This document shows, piece by piece, positions 32,290-42,610 of a stretch of 64,000 bases of DNA. The stretch covers positions 22,537,194 through 22,601,193 of the forward strand of contig NC_087071.1 in NCBI RefSeq assembly GCF_963678635.1. Reading direction: 5' to 3'. The stretch's first letter is position 1, and every line of letters starts with the position of its first letter. Made by a program: the position numbers and the translations under genes. The stretch comes from Symsagittifera roscoffensis. Taxonomy: Eukaryota > Xenacoelomorpha > Acoela > Convolutidae. The notes under the pieces are model-generated. The model ran no database searches and was not told where the DNA came from. It saw nothing but the letters and a program-made list of their open reading frames with translations.

Positions 32290-32800
32290 TTTTCGGAATT
32301 TTTTTGCATAAACTTGCTAAAAACATTTTGCCGAATCTGGAACAACTACCTATTTTCGCTACTTTCAGAATCCACAACAAAACTAATGCGCCGACGAAAA
32401 TTACCTTGCAATATGTTTATGCGCAATCCACAGAAATTGGTATATGGATTCCACTTACATTTGGGAACTTGTCTGAAATTGAGGAGCATACAGACAAAAA
32501 GTCTGTGTGCCTATCCAGTGCATAGTTTGGCCTCGCAATGATTGCTTTGAGTTTAAATGGTGCTTATAGCTGATATTACATATTTCATTACCATAAGTGA
32601 TCACAACACAATGCTTTTAAAAATGTTTTTTTTCTTTGCATAAAATAAAAGATTATGCTCGATAAGCTGTGTTTTTTCAGCAATCTTTCAGTTTTACTGC
32701 CCAAATATCATGCTTAATGACCATTTCATTGTGTTTTTTGAAACAGTGTTCGCTCACCATTTAGTCTCAGAAAGGGTCTATTAGAAACATTTCAAGTTTC
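32290..32800. repeat. Dispersed repeat R4, copy 2
   Basis: Partner of 29,960-30,480. The 90-codon frame at 32,253-32,525 lies mostly within this repeat and is not conserved in the other copy, so it is not considered a gene. Confidence 0.6.
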
Positions 32801-32816
32801 TTCGAGCTTCGCAAGC

Positions 32817-32960
32817 ATCTGAACTACTCCCCTCTCAAATTTAGTATATATTGGTGCTGAAGGCGCCTCTAGAAACTTTTTAGGGTCCATCGCCAAAAAT
32901 ACATATCTGGAATTAAAACAAAGGGGGGATTTTTTGGGTCGGCACGGAGTCGAATCCCTG
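32817..32960. mobile_element. Internal fragment of the hAT-like MITE family
   Basis: Contains ctcaaatttagtatatattgg, ggcgcctctagaaa, and gggtcggcacggagtcgaat followed by ccctga, in the order seen in 19,478-19,852. Terminal repeats are missing, so it is a decayed copy. Confidence 0.6.
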
Positions 32961-34145
32961 ACGTGAATGAGCCTCAAAAAACAACTGACCGCTTTCGTGT
33001 CTATTTCGAAAATTTCGAAAAACAAGCAATTTAATTTTCAAAAAATTGATAAACTGCTCCTTCAATTCATTCAATTTAAAATCTAAGATTTTGACATTTT
33101 AATTTACAATGAAAGAGACATGAATCACACAAAGCCGCTATCACATGTCTCGGGATCCGCCCAACACAAATGTGGCTTTGTTTTATCCATCAGTATACCG
33201 CCAATTTAACCACATCTACGCCACTGCCTGGTGCAATATACTTTAAGATCATTTATCCACGAGGGATAGGACCAACATACGAGCTGTACAGCTCATCACG
33301 GCGAATCGCTGTTGTGCCCCTGCTTAAGAACTACATGCAATTTTTTTAGTTGACATTTTTTTGGTTGACATACTCAGTTGTGAGCCATTAACATTGACAT
33401 TGATCAGAAAAGTAACTGCAAAATCAAAGGAGTCAAAGGAACAAGGAGCTTTCAAACACTTTTCATCAATTCGATATTTTGATATCATACTGCAAACTAG
33501 ACCATCTAGTTTTAACTGACAATATATTAATTACATAATTACACCCGCTTTTTAACCATTGACTGAGATGAAGATTCCATAAGTTCAGTTGCCAAATTTT
33601 GGAGGTAAGCAATTTCGACAATTTCACACAATCTTATTATGTAATTAATCAATAAGAACTAAATTTTTTCTTCAATTACATTATTGTGAGTTTGAGACAT
33701 CCATTTTTAGCTGACCGACCCTAAAATTTTTCTAAAGATGCCTCAGGCGCTGATATATACTACATATTAAATATTACAACAACAGTACAATTTACAATAT
33801 CTTAAACTTAAAAATCCGGATTTTTGATGAGACACTTATAATGGCATGAAATAATTGTGAAACTGTTTCAGTCTAAGAAGACCATATCAGGTTGTTGTAC
33901 GCTTGCGTAGTTTTCATTTTGAACGCAAGCTACAGAAAAACCACCAATCCCTGTTACCATCTAAAATACTTGACTTTCAAGCATAACTTTACTAAGGAAT
34001 TGAGCTACTATTTTGGGTTGAATTTTAAAATCTCCTAAAAAACCGAGTTAAAAACTTGTTTCACAATTTCTATCGCTTTCTCAATTGATAACGCGGGCAA
34101 ATCCCTAACTTTGTAGTTTTAACAAAAATTTGATGATTTTTTATA
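32961..34145. other. No gene recognised upstream of the knottin gene
   Basis: AT-rich sequence. It should hold the promoter of the gene that starts at 34,146, but no specific element can be supported. Confidence 0.35.
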
Positions 34146-37100
34146 ATGATATTAAGTGGTTTTGTGTGTGTGCTCTTACTGATATTGCAGATATCGACTC
34201 AGATTGAAGAAGTTAGTACAGTTTTTATAGTTTCAGAGATTCGTTATTTGGCTTGTAGGAAAATGTTTCATCTGTACTTCTAACTAATCTTTTCCAATCA
34301 CCTAGACGGATGGAATATGACTGGTCTTCTTTGGGTACCTTCAAGATTGCTTTTCTGCAATATTTAGAAAATATTTAAATTTTTCTATTGTTGAAAATGA
34401 CAATTTTATTTATTATTATTATTGTTAAGGGCAACTTGGAGGGTTGCCGTTTTGGAATCTAAGCCCCACTCCCCTCTGGCATCACCTAAAAAATGCCTGT
34501 TTTAATACTTTTTACGAAGACAGTTTTTACGACCAGTTTTTTACCAGATCTAGGATTTCTAGGATTTTCTCCAGTGAGGGGGGGGGGGGGGGGGGGCGGA
34601 TTTTCAAAAACAGTTCAGATTTTCCGAGTTCTCCCAAAGCACTAAAAAGACCCTCTTTTGGAAAAAAATGAAAAATTAGGCAAAAAAAGGCGTTTTTAGC
34701 CACTTTTTGAAAAATTTTGGCGTGTGATTCCCCCTCAAAATTAGTATATATTGGCACCGAAGCCGCCTTTAGAAAAACTTTAAGGTAAGCCAGCCAAAAT
34801 TGGATATCTCAAAATAGTACAAAGGGGGACCATTTGGCTCGGCAGGGGGTCAAATCCCTGAGGGGAAAGCGTCAGCCCCGCCCCCTCTAAATCCGATACT
34901 GCTTTGCTTTCAGATATTGCTTTTTGACTGCAAAAACGGCAAAATCTAACTTTTTAATAATTTAAGCTATAAATTTGACCCAAAAAAATTATTAGGCAAA
35001 AATTTTCAGGAATCGTTATCAAAGTCGATTCGAAATTTATCGAAAAATTAGCAAACAATAGCAACTTTCAGATTATTTTGCATTCAAAACTTAAAAAAAA
35101 CTACAGTTTAAAACCTGTAATTTTGACATTGAAACAGACGTTTGATAGTTTTTCCTCCCTTTCTTCAATTCATGTTAATAGAGTGTTCTAATACTACTCG
35201 GGTAATTAAACGAATAAAAAAAATGGAATGTGAATTAAAACTAAATCTCTGGGTTAAAATCAGTCATCCGAATCTCAAAGTCCTACGGATTATGAGTATG
35301 AATCGACAGGTTCTAGTTATGCCATGGCTTCCAGTGCTTAAGAAACTAAGTATGGACAAAAACCATCGCAAAACATGTTCTCTAGGAACGGGATGAGTTT
35401 AAGTCACCGGAAGGCTGCAAACTCAAAATGGGCGATTGCTTCATGGACAGCTGTTGTGAGGGACTCACATGCATTCCTCAAGGAGAAAGTGTCGGATATT
35501 GTCAAAAAGAGTCAGAAGACGAGACAGAAGACGATGGAGCGTCAGAATCTGAGGGATCTGGTAACTCATCGCCAGCACCTTCCGGTGGCACTGGCGGACG
35601 AGGAAATGGAGCTGGTGGAACAGGAGATGACGGAGGTGGAGCTCAGGGGAATCCTGGTCCAGAAGGGGGAGGAGAAGGGGAAAATCCCCCGCCAGATGCC
35701 GATACAACAACGGCAGTTGCTGTCGACGACCCAGTAACTGCACCTCCAGATGGAGGATCAGCGGAAGCGGCACCCGATGGAGGGGCAGCGCCAGCGCCAG
35801 CTCCGGAATCTGCTCCAGCTCCAGAATCTGCTCCAGCTCCGGAATCTGCTCCAGCTCCGGAATCTGCTCCAGCTCCGGAATCTGCTCCAGCTCCAGAATC
35901 TGCTCCAGCTCCGGAATCTGCTACAGCTCCGGAATCTGCTCCAGCTCCGGAATCTGCTCCAGCTCCAGAATCTGCTCCAGCTCCAGAATCTGCTCCAGCT
36001 CCGGCACTTGAGCCAGCTGCAGATCCAGCGGCCGCCTCTGCTACGCCGGCGCCAGAAGCTGTGACTACATCAATTACATCCGCTCCTGCCAGGAGAGGAA
36101 GGGATGACTTTGCAGACTACAAGGTTTCTGGTGACGGAAACCCGGAATCATCTGATTATGCTGTTCCTCGCGATGTGAATCCAGGATCTCATGATGATGA
36201 CGCTGTCAGTCGTACTAATGACAGGGGTTTGAACTTGGCCGACGATGTTTTCCCCAACACTGTCAACGACAGAGTTCTTACAAACTCCGGTGATCAAGAT
36301 TTGGATGCAATGCAAGAGTTTGCGAGAGTTGCTGCTCCAAATTTTTTGCAATTGAAAAAAGCAATTTTCAACGTATCCGGCAACGATACAAAAAGAGAAA
36401 GCAATCCTATTGATGGAAAATATCCAAATGCTTTGAATCAAAATCAAAATCCATCTTCGCGTGAATCAAAGAACAACGAAATGCTTGATAATAAAGAAAA
36501 CACTGACAATAATTTTGAACTCAAATCAGCAGAAAAGCGTGATGAAGAAAAGCCAGCTGCAAATGTTGGCGAGCAATTTGAAAAATCGAAAGCTAAAATG
36601 AACTTAAACTCAATTGCAGATGCCGCAAAACGAACTGCAAATGAAGCCGTTAAAACCCTGCAGGCAATTGGAAAAGAAAAGAATCAGAATCCGAAAAACC
36701 AAAACACTCAAGCCAAAAATGCGAATCCAATTTTTAAACGAACTATGATTCCTTCATTGCAGGCGTTGAAGTTTCCAGGTATGAAATCAAAATCAAATAA
36801 GCACTTGGACGAAAAGAAATTATTCGATAAACGAGAAGCAATTGCAACAACGACAATTCCTTCTGCGCCAACAATGGATCCAAAAAGTGACATTGATGCA
36901 CGCGAACCTGATATCAAAAAAATTCCATTGACATCTACAAAAACTGATTCCAGCTTACCAGGAAGTTTTCATGATAGTTCTGTCGTGACAACAAACAAAA
37001 ATTTGTTGTCAAAGCGAGAGTCAAATACCGAAAAAGCCTCGCAAAATCCGACAATTCAAGTATCATCCGACGAGGTTAAGCAAATTGCAGCTCCGTTAGC

Positions 37101-37704
37101 AGAGCGAATTAAACAAATGATGCTAAACGTACAAAGTCGAATGCCAGAGACTAACAACAAAGATTCAGCCTTGCAACAAAACTCTGGTAAAACGGCTGAA
37201 AAGTTTGACGAAACAATGAAAGGCCTTGGTCTATCTCAAAATGAAAACGAAAACACAAGATCTATAGAAGAAAGCAACGAAAAGTCTGGTAAAAGTGATT
37301 CCAACTTTGCTGCTCATTCTAAAAACTTGGAGAGGTTTTCAAATAAAATTAATGAAATGTCGGCAAAAGCATCGTATTTACAAAAGAAAAACGCTGGAAA
37401 ATCAAACGCAAATCCTAAAAGTGAAAAAACAACTAGTTTAAATGAGCAGACAAAACGAAACGCGTCAAAAATCGAGGATGTGAAAAAACGAGAAAAAGCA
37501 TATGTTAACGATTATCTGCTGACCAAAGCACGTGAACACGTTTCTGATCCGAACTATGAAGGAACACCACATTTGTCAGCTCGAACTGGTTTGAAAGATT
37601 TGCAAAGCTCTGAAACGGAAAAAATGGCAAACCAAAGACGCGTTTCGCTAAAAAGAAATCAACCAAGGCTTGACGAAAGATCTTATGCTAAACTATCGCT
37701 TTAG
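34146..37704 (+). CDS. Secreted knottin-headed protein with long disordered tail, 794 aa, two exons
   Basis: Exon 1 (34,146-34,211) encodes a signal peptide, MILSGFVCVLLLILQISTQ plus IEE, with donor GAA|GTTAGT. Exon 2 (35,386-37,704) follows acceptor ttctctag, phase 0. Exon 2 begins with a compact cysteine module, C33, C40, C45, C46, C51, C61 (spacing C-x6-C-x4-CC-x4-C-x9-C), the inhibitor-cystine-knot pattern. These are the only cysteines after the signal peptide. Then come an acidic and Gly-rich stretch, about a dozen APAPES hexapeptides, and over 500 residues rich in Asn, Lys, Ser and Glu with about nine Lys-Arg or Arg-Arg pairs (TKRES, EKRDEE, DKREA, SKRES). Dibasic sites suggest convertase processing. 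The exon 1 junction is inferred; function is unknown (matrix, peptide precursor or knottin-type ligand are possible). Confidence 0.68.
34544..34905. mobile_element. hAT-like MITE relic in the knottin-gene intron
   Basis: Begins near cagatctaggatttc and ends near ctaaatccgatactg. It contains a 19-G run (34,578-34,596), ttagtatatattggcaccga, and ggctcggcagggggtcaaat as in the copies at 19 kb. No target duplication is evident. Confidence 0.6.
35793..36004 (+). repeat. 18-bp coding minisatellite (APAPES repeats)
   Basis: The unit gctccagctccggaatct encodes APAPES (register arbitrary) and is repeated about 12 times; one unit reads ATAPES. Units differ only at the third base of the Pro codon (ccg/cca), so the array is young or homogenised. 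Copy-number variation is expected. Confidence 0.85.
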
Positions 37705-38043
37705 TAACTGTTGTATTTTAATGAGTTACTGATTATAATTTGGGTCAATGAAATGAAAAAGTTAAGCTTTAACACAAATCGAACTATGTTTAATTATACT
37801 GTGGCAAAAAGCGTAATTAAGGTTTGAATTAAATTTTAAAGTTTTTCCGCAACATTTCAAATACCACTGAAGATATCAATTAACCATGAATGTTTCAGCC
37901 GCTTCAATCGCTATTGAGTTTAATTCACGACTAAAAACGGTAGAAAAAATAGCTTTTTGTGTGGCACCTCAGACTGGATGCGGCAAACCAAGTAATCGTT
38001 GTAACAAGTATATCCGGTTGCTGTGCAAGCAGCACAGAGTGTA

Positions 38044-38470
38044 CCGACCACAATTAAAAACTAAGAAAAAAAATCTTCATTTTTTTTCAAGTTGCGTCGT
38101 TTTTTATTCGCAGTGTGATGAGAGGATCTGAACGAAAGCCCAGAAACAACGCATATTCGATAGTAATAGTTAATTAGGTATATAGTGAAACCGACCACAA
38201 TGAAAAACTAAGAAAAAAAATCTTCTTTTTTTCAAGTTGCGTCGTTTTTTATTCGCAGTGTGATGAGAGGATCTGAACGAAAGCCCAGAAACAACCCATA
38301 TTCGATAGTAATAGTTAATTAGGTATATAGTGAAACCGACCACAATGAAAAACTAAGAAAAAAAATCTTCTTTTTTTCAAGTTGTGTCGTTTTTTTTGTA
38401 GTGTGATGAGAGGATCTGAACGAAAGCCCAGAAACAACGCATATTCGATAGTAATAGTGAATTAGGTAAA
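38044..38470. repeat. Three tandem copies of a 145-147 bp unit
   Basis: Units start at ccgaccacaat at 38,044, 38,191 and 38,336 and are nearly identical: a poly-A/poly-T rich segment, caagttgcgtcg, gtgtgatgagaggatctgaa, then cgaaagcccagaaacaac. The first unit differs slightly at its start and the third has a short deletion. Lies 340 bp after the knottin-gene stop. No function seen. Confidence 0.85.
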
Positions 38471-40159
38471 TTCAACTAGATTTCTTCAAAAAATGGTTTA
38501 AGATTAGTTTCAAAATTTGTTCAGTTTCTAAAGTCGATGATCGTTTGCGCTTTCTGATACTGCATCGAAAACAGAAAAGAAATAAAAAACAAAATACACC
38601 AAAAGAGAAAAGTTCGTCCTAATTTCAATGGTTGGAACAAAAACTCCAATGACATCAAATGAATTTTGCTACTTATCACATGGTTGCCAGTATGAAATTT
38701 ACATGTTTATTGCAATTATGATTTGCCGATAATGTTAGATTCTGCTGCTGTTTTTCAGACCCCCCTCCCAAAAAAAGTGAGTTCCAAAATGTCAGCGGAT
38801 TCAACTTTCAAAACTTCAGGGGAATCCGCGTGCAAATAGCTGTAACGTCAATTTTGTCGGCACAATTGTTGTGCCGCGGATTCTGCAACAAGCAAACATA
38901 GCTAGTTGTTCTGGGTGCCGCAACTGTAAGTTGATTTCACGAAATGTAAGTGGAATCCGCAAATGTAAGCGGAGTCCGCAAAGGTAAACGGGTTACGCAA
39001 ACTCTAAGTGGATTCAGAATTTTGTTTATTAGTGAACTTGCATATGAACAATTAAAAGCTAGAGCTGAAATTCTTATCTATAGCAAGGCGGAATTTAAAG
39101 GCAAGGACTTAACAATTGTCAGCGGAATCCACAAAGCAATCTCTAAACATTTGTTAACTAAATCGGTGGATGTTACCTTTTACTATTTTGGAAACAACAA
39201 CAAAAAAGTTCAGTATTTGTAGTAGTGGGCTTGAAAGTGTTTGGAAACACAACGCACAGCATACCGCCGAATAAGGTCAGGATTTGGGATTGCATGAAAA
39301 TTTGGGATCAAAGTTCAGATCGAAGTAGGTCAGTATTTGGGATAGGTCAGTATTTGGATTTGAAGTTCCGTAGGTCAGTTTTTGGGATTGAAGTTGAGAT
39401 TGAAGTTGACAAGGTTTGAGATCGAAGTTGGGTTGACAGGATTTGAGACCAAACGTTTGGTATTTCAACTCGTAGTTGATCAATGAAGTAATTGAGATCG
39501 ATTTTTTTTGGTGACCAGTAATTAAAAGATATAACTTTAAACGCTATAGTACACATATACATAATATGTAAACGCAATCTGCGAACAAAATACGAATTCC
39601 ACTTACAATTTGAGGATTCCACTTACACGTTGCAGATTCCGCTTACAGTTGTGGAATCGGCAACAGCTCAATTTAACTATAGAAATATCTTATTATTTGT
39701 TTGTGGATTCCACAAACTGTTCTGGATTCCGCAAGAACGATTGCGGATTCCGCAAAATTGCCTAAATTTGGAGCAATTTTGAGCGGTACAGTGCTTTAAG
39801 TTTTTGTTTGTGGAATCCAAAACAGTGAAGAAGAACAAAGAAAAGTAGCAAAATTGCGGACTCCGCGACAAATCTGATTGTGTCCTGCTGAGGAATTCAT
39901 TTACAATGCACAAAATGCGCAGTTTGGCTTCGTAATGATTGATGCACAATTGATCTTGAAGTTTTCAAAAAAAAGAACAGATGAAACTAAGTTAAATGAA
40001 AACCATAAAACCATTTTGTGGAGTACTTTTTCCGTGTTGTCTTACAATTTTACAAGAATCGCACCCTTTTTTAGCACATTTTTTGCTCCAGAGTAATTTA
40101 GCTATAGTGATGAAGATTGAAATTACTATTTGATAAATCATTGAAACTCTTGCCGAGAT
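38471..40159. other. Non-coding; repeated ggattccgc words and short arrays
   Basis: Between 38,820 and 39,880 words such as ggaatccgc, ggattccgc and ttccacttaca recur many times in both orientations. At 39,290-39,460 there is a diverged direct repeat of the type gggat(t)gaagtt(g)agatcgaagt and aggtcagtatttggga. Near 39,890-39,935 there is an R4-related end (caatgcacaaaatgcgcagt, then ttggcttcgtaatgattg). No gene is supported. Confidence 0.5.
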
Positions 40160-40509
40160 TTTTATTTAACCTCCACACCGGGTTGACTTCCACACAGGTA
40201 AAATGGTAGTCATATAATTTCGCAAATGGAGTTTATGAAAAATTCTGTTCAAGCAATTTCATTCTACATCAAATAGTTTTTATCTACTAAAACTGAGAAT
40301 GATTAAAACTGATACTCTAAAAGTAATGGTATTAAAATTGATTTTGGAGACAAAAATTATAGAAAAAGGGAAAAAAATTTTTGTTGAAAAAATGAAATAG
40401 AAAAAAAGACTAGTGCGTCTTTTAGTCTTAAAAGTTTTTCTAGACGTAAATAAACAAATTTTGACAAAAATTTTGATTGCAAATTTGGAATTTTGTGTCT
40501 ATAACGTAG
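40160..40509. repeat. R3 copy interrupted by the LTR element (left part)
   Basis: Starts ccgggttgacttccacaca, continues ggtagtcatataattt and ends gtctataacgtag, where the LTR element begins. In R3 copy 1 the same core is uninterrupted (ataacgtagtcctgg). The right part resumes at 58,993 with gtagtcc. Confidence 0.6.
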
Positions 40510-40919
40510 TGGAACCTGATCTAAACTACATTTTATGATTGGATAAATTAGATATTTTACCAATGTAAAGTATTTAATATTAACCAATCATGATCCATCT
40601 AACTAACAATCCACTTATTTGTAAGTGCTGAAATTACTTGTAATTTCAGCACCAGAGAGATTTGAATTTAACTTAGAAACTAGTTGAACTCTCCCGAGTA
40701 CTTCAGCAGCCGCAATAAACCAGTATACCCTAGATCTATTGAGCCTAGCAGAGACTAGTTAAACAACCTGAGACTAGATAGTATAAGAGTAAGATTAGGA
40801 TCGGTATTAGACTAAGAAGTTGCACGAATCTATCCGGCCGAAAATAAGATAGCGTGACGAGCAGACGGTGTACCCTATCCGAAATTACTCTATGAGTTAT
40901 ACACTTCGGTCCTAACTCA
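40510..40919 (+). repeat. 5' LTR
   Basis: 410 bp, TGGAACCTGATC...CCTAACTCA, identical by eye to 58,583-58,992. It contains a perfect inverted repeat (40,625-40,652) and one AATAAA (40,714-40,719) about halfway. A TATA-like agtataagag lies at about 40,788. U3, R and U5 limits cannot be set without transcript data. Confidence 0.95.
40625..40652. promoter_or_regulatory. Perfect inverted repeat in the LTR
   Basis: gtgctgaaattac, two bases (tt), then its exact complement. As DNA it could bind a dimeric factor; as RNA it is a 13-bp stem with a two-base loop (or slightly shorter with a wider loop). The same sequence is in the 3' LTR at 58,698-58,725, 62 bases before the AATAAA. Confidence 0.75.
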
Positions 40920-40921
40920 TC

Positions 40922-40941
40922 TGGTGCGACCATAAGTCTCG
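40922..40941 (+). other. Primer-binding site candidate
   Basis: tggtgcgaccataagtctcg starts two bases after the LTR end. It starts with TGG, complementary to the CCA end of a tRNA, as in reverse-transcribing elements; the complement even contains a ttcga T-loop-like motif. The tRNA identity could not be settled by eye. Confidence 0.6.
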
Positions 40942-41006
40942 AACAAGTCCTTAATAGCTTAGCATTAACCAATAATAGATTAGAATTTAGACAAAACATT
41001 TACAAA

Positions 41007-41240
41007 ATGTTATACGACAATAATTTAATCGAAATGTCTCTACGACTCAATAGATCAGAGCCAATATTTCGAACGATAACAGAACTACCCGGAATTGGAA
41101 GAAGACCTCGAACCAGAGACGACATACGACAAAGCAGAAACTTACCATATAGTTATATGATAGTTCGGCAAAAGCCAGAACAAACTTTTGTATTTAGAAT
41201 ACTACTAGCAATGAATTTAGATTTTCATTTGCAAACATAA
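41007..41240 (+). CDS. Leader ORF, 77 aa
   Basis: ATG 87 nt after the 5' LTR. The product is charged, with two Arg-rich patches (GIGRRPRTRDDIRQSR and around MIVRQ). The frame is open upstream without an ATG through the primer-binding site into the LTR, to a TGA near 40,893, so part of it could also be translated from a spliced or different RNA. No family recognised. It might instead be an upstream ORF that regulates gag translation. Confidence 0.4.
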   Translation: MLYDNNLIEMSLRLNRSEPIFRTITELPGIGRRPRTRDDIRQSRNLPYSYMIVRQKPEQTFVFRILLAMNLDFHLQT

Positions 41241-41567
41241 AATTTTGAAGTCAATCTTCAAAATCATTTCAGGCGCTAAAACAAAATTATTAATATACAA
41301 TAACGATTGATAAAAAGATCTCAGATCGTTTTCCAAAATTCTGCAGTAATTTACAAAACATGTTTGAAAAATATTTATTGAAAAATCAAAATAAAAATTA
41401 GTAGCATGACAATAAATGATTAGTAATTATAAATCATCCTGTTGTTCCAGCTTCATCGCCTAAACATAACAGCAATCATAAGCTCACTAATATCATAAAA
41501 ATACTAAATCTATTCTTTACACAAATTTAAAACATTTTAAACTTCAATTCACTTAATTTTAAAATCA

Positions 41568-41652
41568 GATCATCAAGGCTTATCCTTGGATCTTAAATCA
41601 TTTTCTATTTAATTAAATTTAAAACTTGATCATCAAGGCCTATCCTTGGATC
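41568..41652 (+). promoter_or_regulatory. Two tandem hairpins in the gag leader
   Basis: gatcatcaaggcttatcctt followed by ggatc (41,568-41,592) and gatcatcaaggcctatcctt followed by ggatc (41,628-41,652) are near-identical and start 60 nt apart. Each folds with a gatc..caagg / ccttggatc stem and a 5-nt loop. Paired stem-loops between primer site and gag are where retroviruses keep packaging and dimerisation signals; that role is inferred here. Confidence 0.55.
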
Positions 41653-42168
41653 AAAAAGAACAACTTTGTTCTCCCCCACCCACTAAACGAGTGTCTAACG
41701 ACCTCAAACGTCGATTCACTATCCAACCCTTTCTAAAAACCCATGACTAATAGAAATTTTTGAACAAAACTAATCATTCAAATTAGGATAAACAGTGAAG
41801 AACTTCGGTTATTCATCCTTCACTTGATCCCCCCTCTTACCAGACCCAGGATAAATCTTAGACTTAGTAAGTTTAAAATAGTATCTAACGAACTACTCGC
41901 GTTCTAATTATACCTGAACCCTGTGGATCGATTTACTATTCTCCAACCCTGAACACAATCACTACCCTTAAGTAAGATTAAGTAAGTTAACACCTTAGCT
42001 TATACTAGCCACGAGAAAGTATAAAATCATTCTTCGGAATCGATATACTTTTCTCCCCAACCCTGAACAAATAGACCCAGGTTAGGCTAACAAAAAAATC
42101 GTAAGGACTAACAGTTTAAGCAAATAGAAATCATTTAACAACCTTTTGCATCCGTCATCCTAAACCTT

Positions 42169-42549
42169 ATGTCATTTAAAAACCTAGGAAATAAACAAAC
42201 AATCGTTTTACACAATTGTGAAATAAATAATAAAAAATACGACCTTGTAATCACACCTCATACACAAAAAGATGGATACATTAGAACAAAACGACAAACA
42301 TTAAAGAGAAAAATAATAACTAAACAAAGACAAATAACACGAAAAAGATTTTCAAAAAATCGAAACGCATTTTCAGAATCAGAAACCAACAGTTTAGACG
42401 AACTTTATAAACTAAAAGAATCAATAGATAAAAATTGCCCAATTCACGATCAATTATATTTCTCTGACTCAGAAACAACTTCAAATTCATCAAAAAGAGG
42501 AAAAAGACGAATAAAAAAGCAATATAAACACAAACCAGTACATTTATAA
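42169..42549 (+). CDS. Basic ORF before gag, 126 aa (Arg/Lys-rich accessory candidate)
   Basis: Complete ATG-to-stop frame ending 61 nt before the gag ATG. The first 35 residues are mixed and could fold; residues about 39-65 are densely basic (RTKRQTLKRKIITKQRQ followed by ITRKRFSKNR), a central Ser/Asp/Glu stretch follows (FSESETNSLDELYKLKES), and residues about 108-126 are again basic (SKRGKRRIKKQYKHKP). Two arginine-rich motifs suggest nucleic-acid binding and nuclear entry, as in retroviral regulatory proteins, but no homology is claimed. Codon and A-rich base use match gag and pol, supporting a real gene. Confidence 0.6.
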   Translation: MSFKNLGNKQTIVLHNCEINNKKYDLVITPHTQKDGYIRTKRQTLKRKIITKQRQITRKRFSKNRNAFSESETNSLDELYKLKESIDKNCPIHDQLYFSDSETTSNSSKRGKRRIKKQYKHKPVHL

Positions 42550-42610
42550 AATTGGAATCAACCAATTAGACACATTGATAATTACATATTAACAGTCATC
42601 GAACGAAAAA

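Noticed and set aside
35142-35396. 84-codon frame just upstream of knottin exon 2 as a possible first exon
   Set aside because: It lacks a signal peptide, is not in frame with exon 2, and the region has the AT-rich look of intron. The exon at 34,146 fits in phase and supplies a signal peptide.
35750-36064. Leu/Gln repeat frame (RNLLQL units) overlapping the knottin gene
   Set aside because: It is the alternative-frame reading of the 18-bp APAPES repeat and has no start context or neighbours of its own.
38044-38470. C/D-box snoRNA array in the 145-bp repeats (gtgatga ... ctga)
   Set aside because: The C-like and D-like boxes are only about 6 nt apart and there are no terminal stems, so the geometry is wrong.
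40745-40999. Antisense frame shared by both LTRs (and 58,818-59,123)
   Set aside because: Sharing is explained by LTR identity; the product is a Leu-rich run without structure. The 3' copy reads into unrelated flank.
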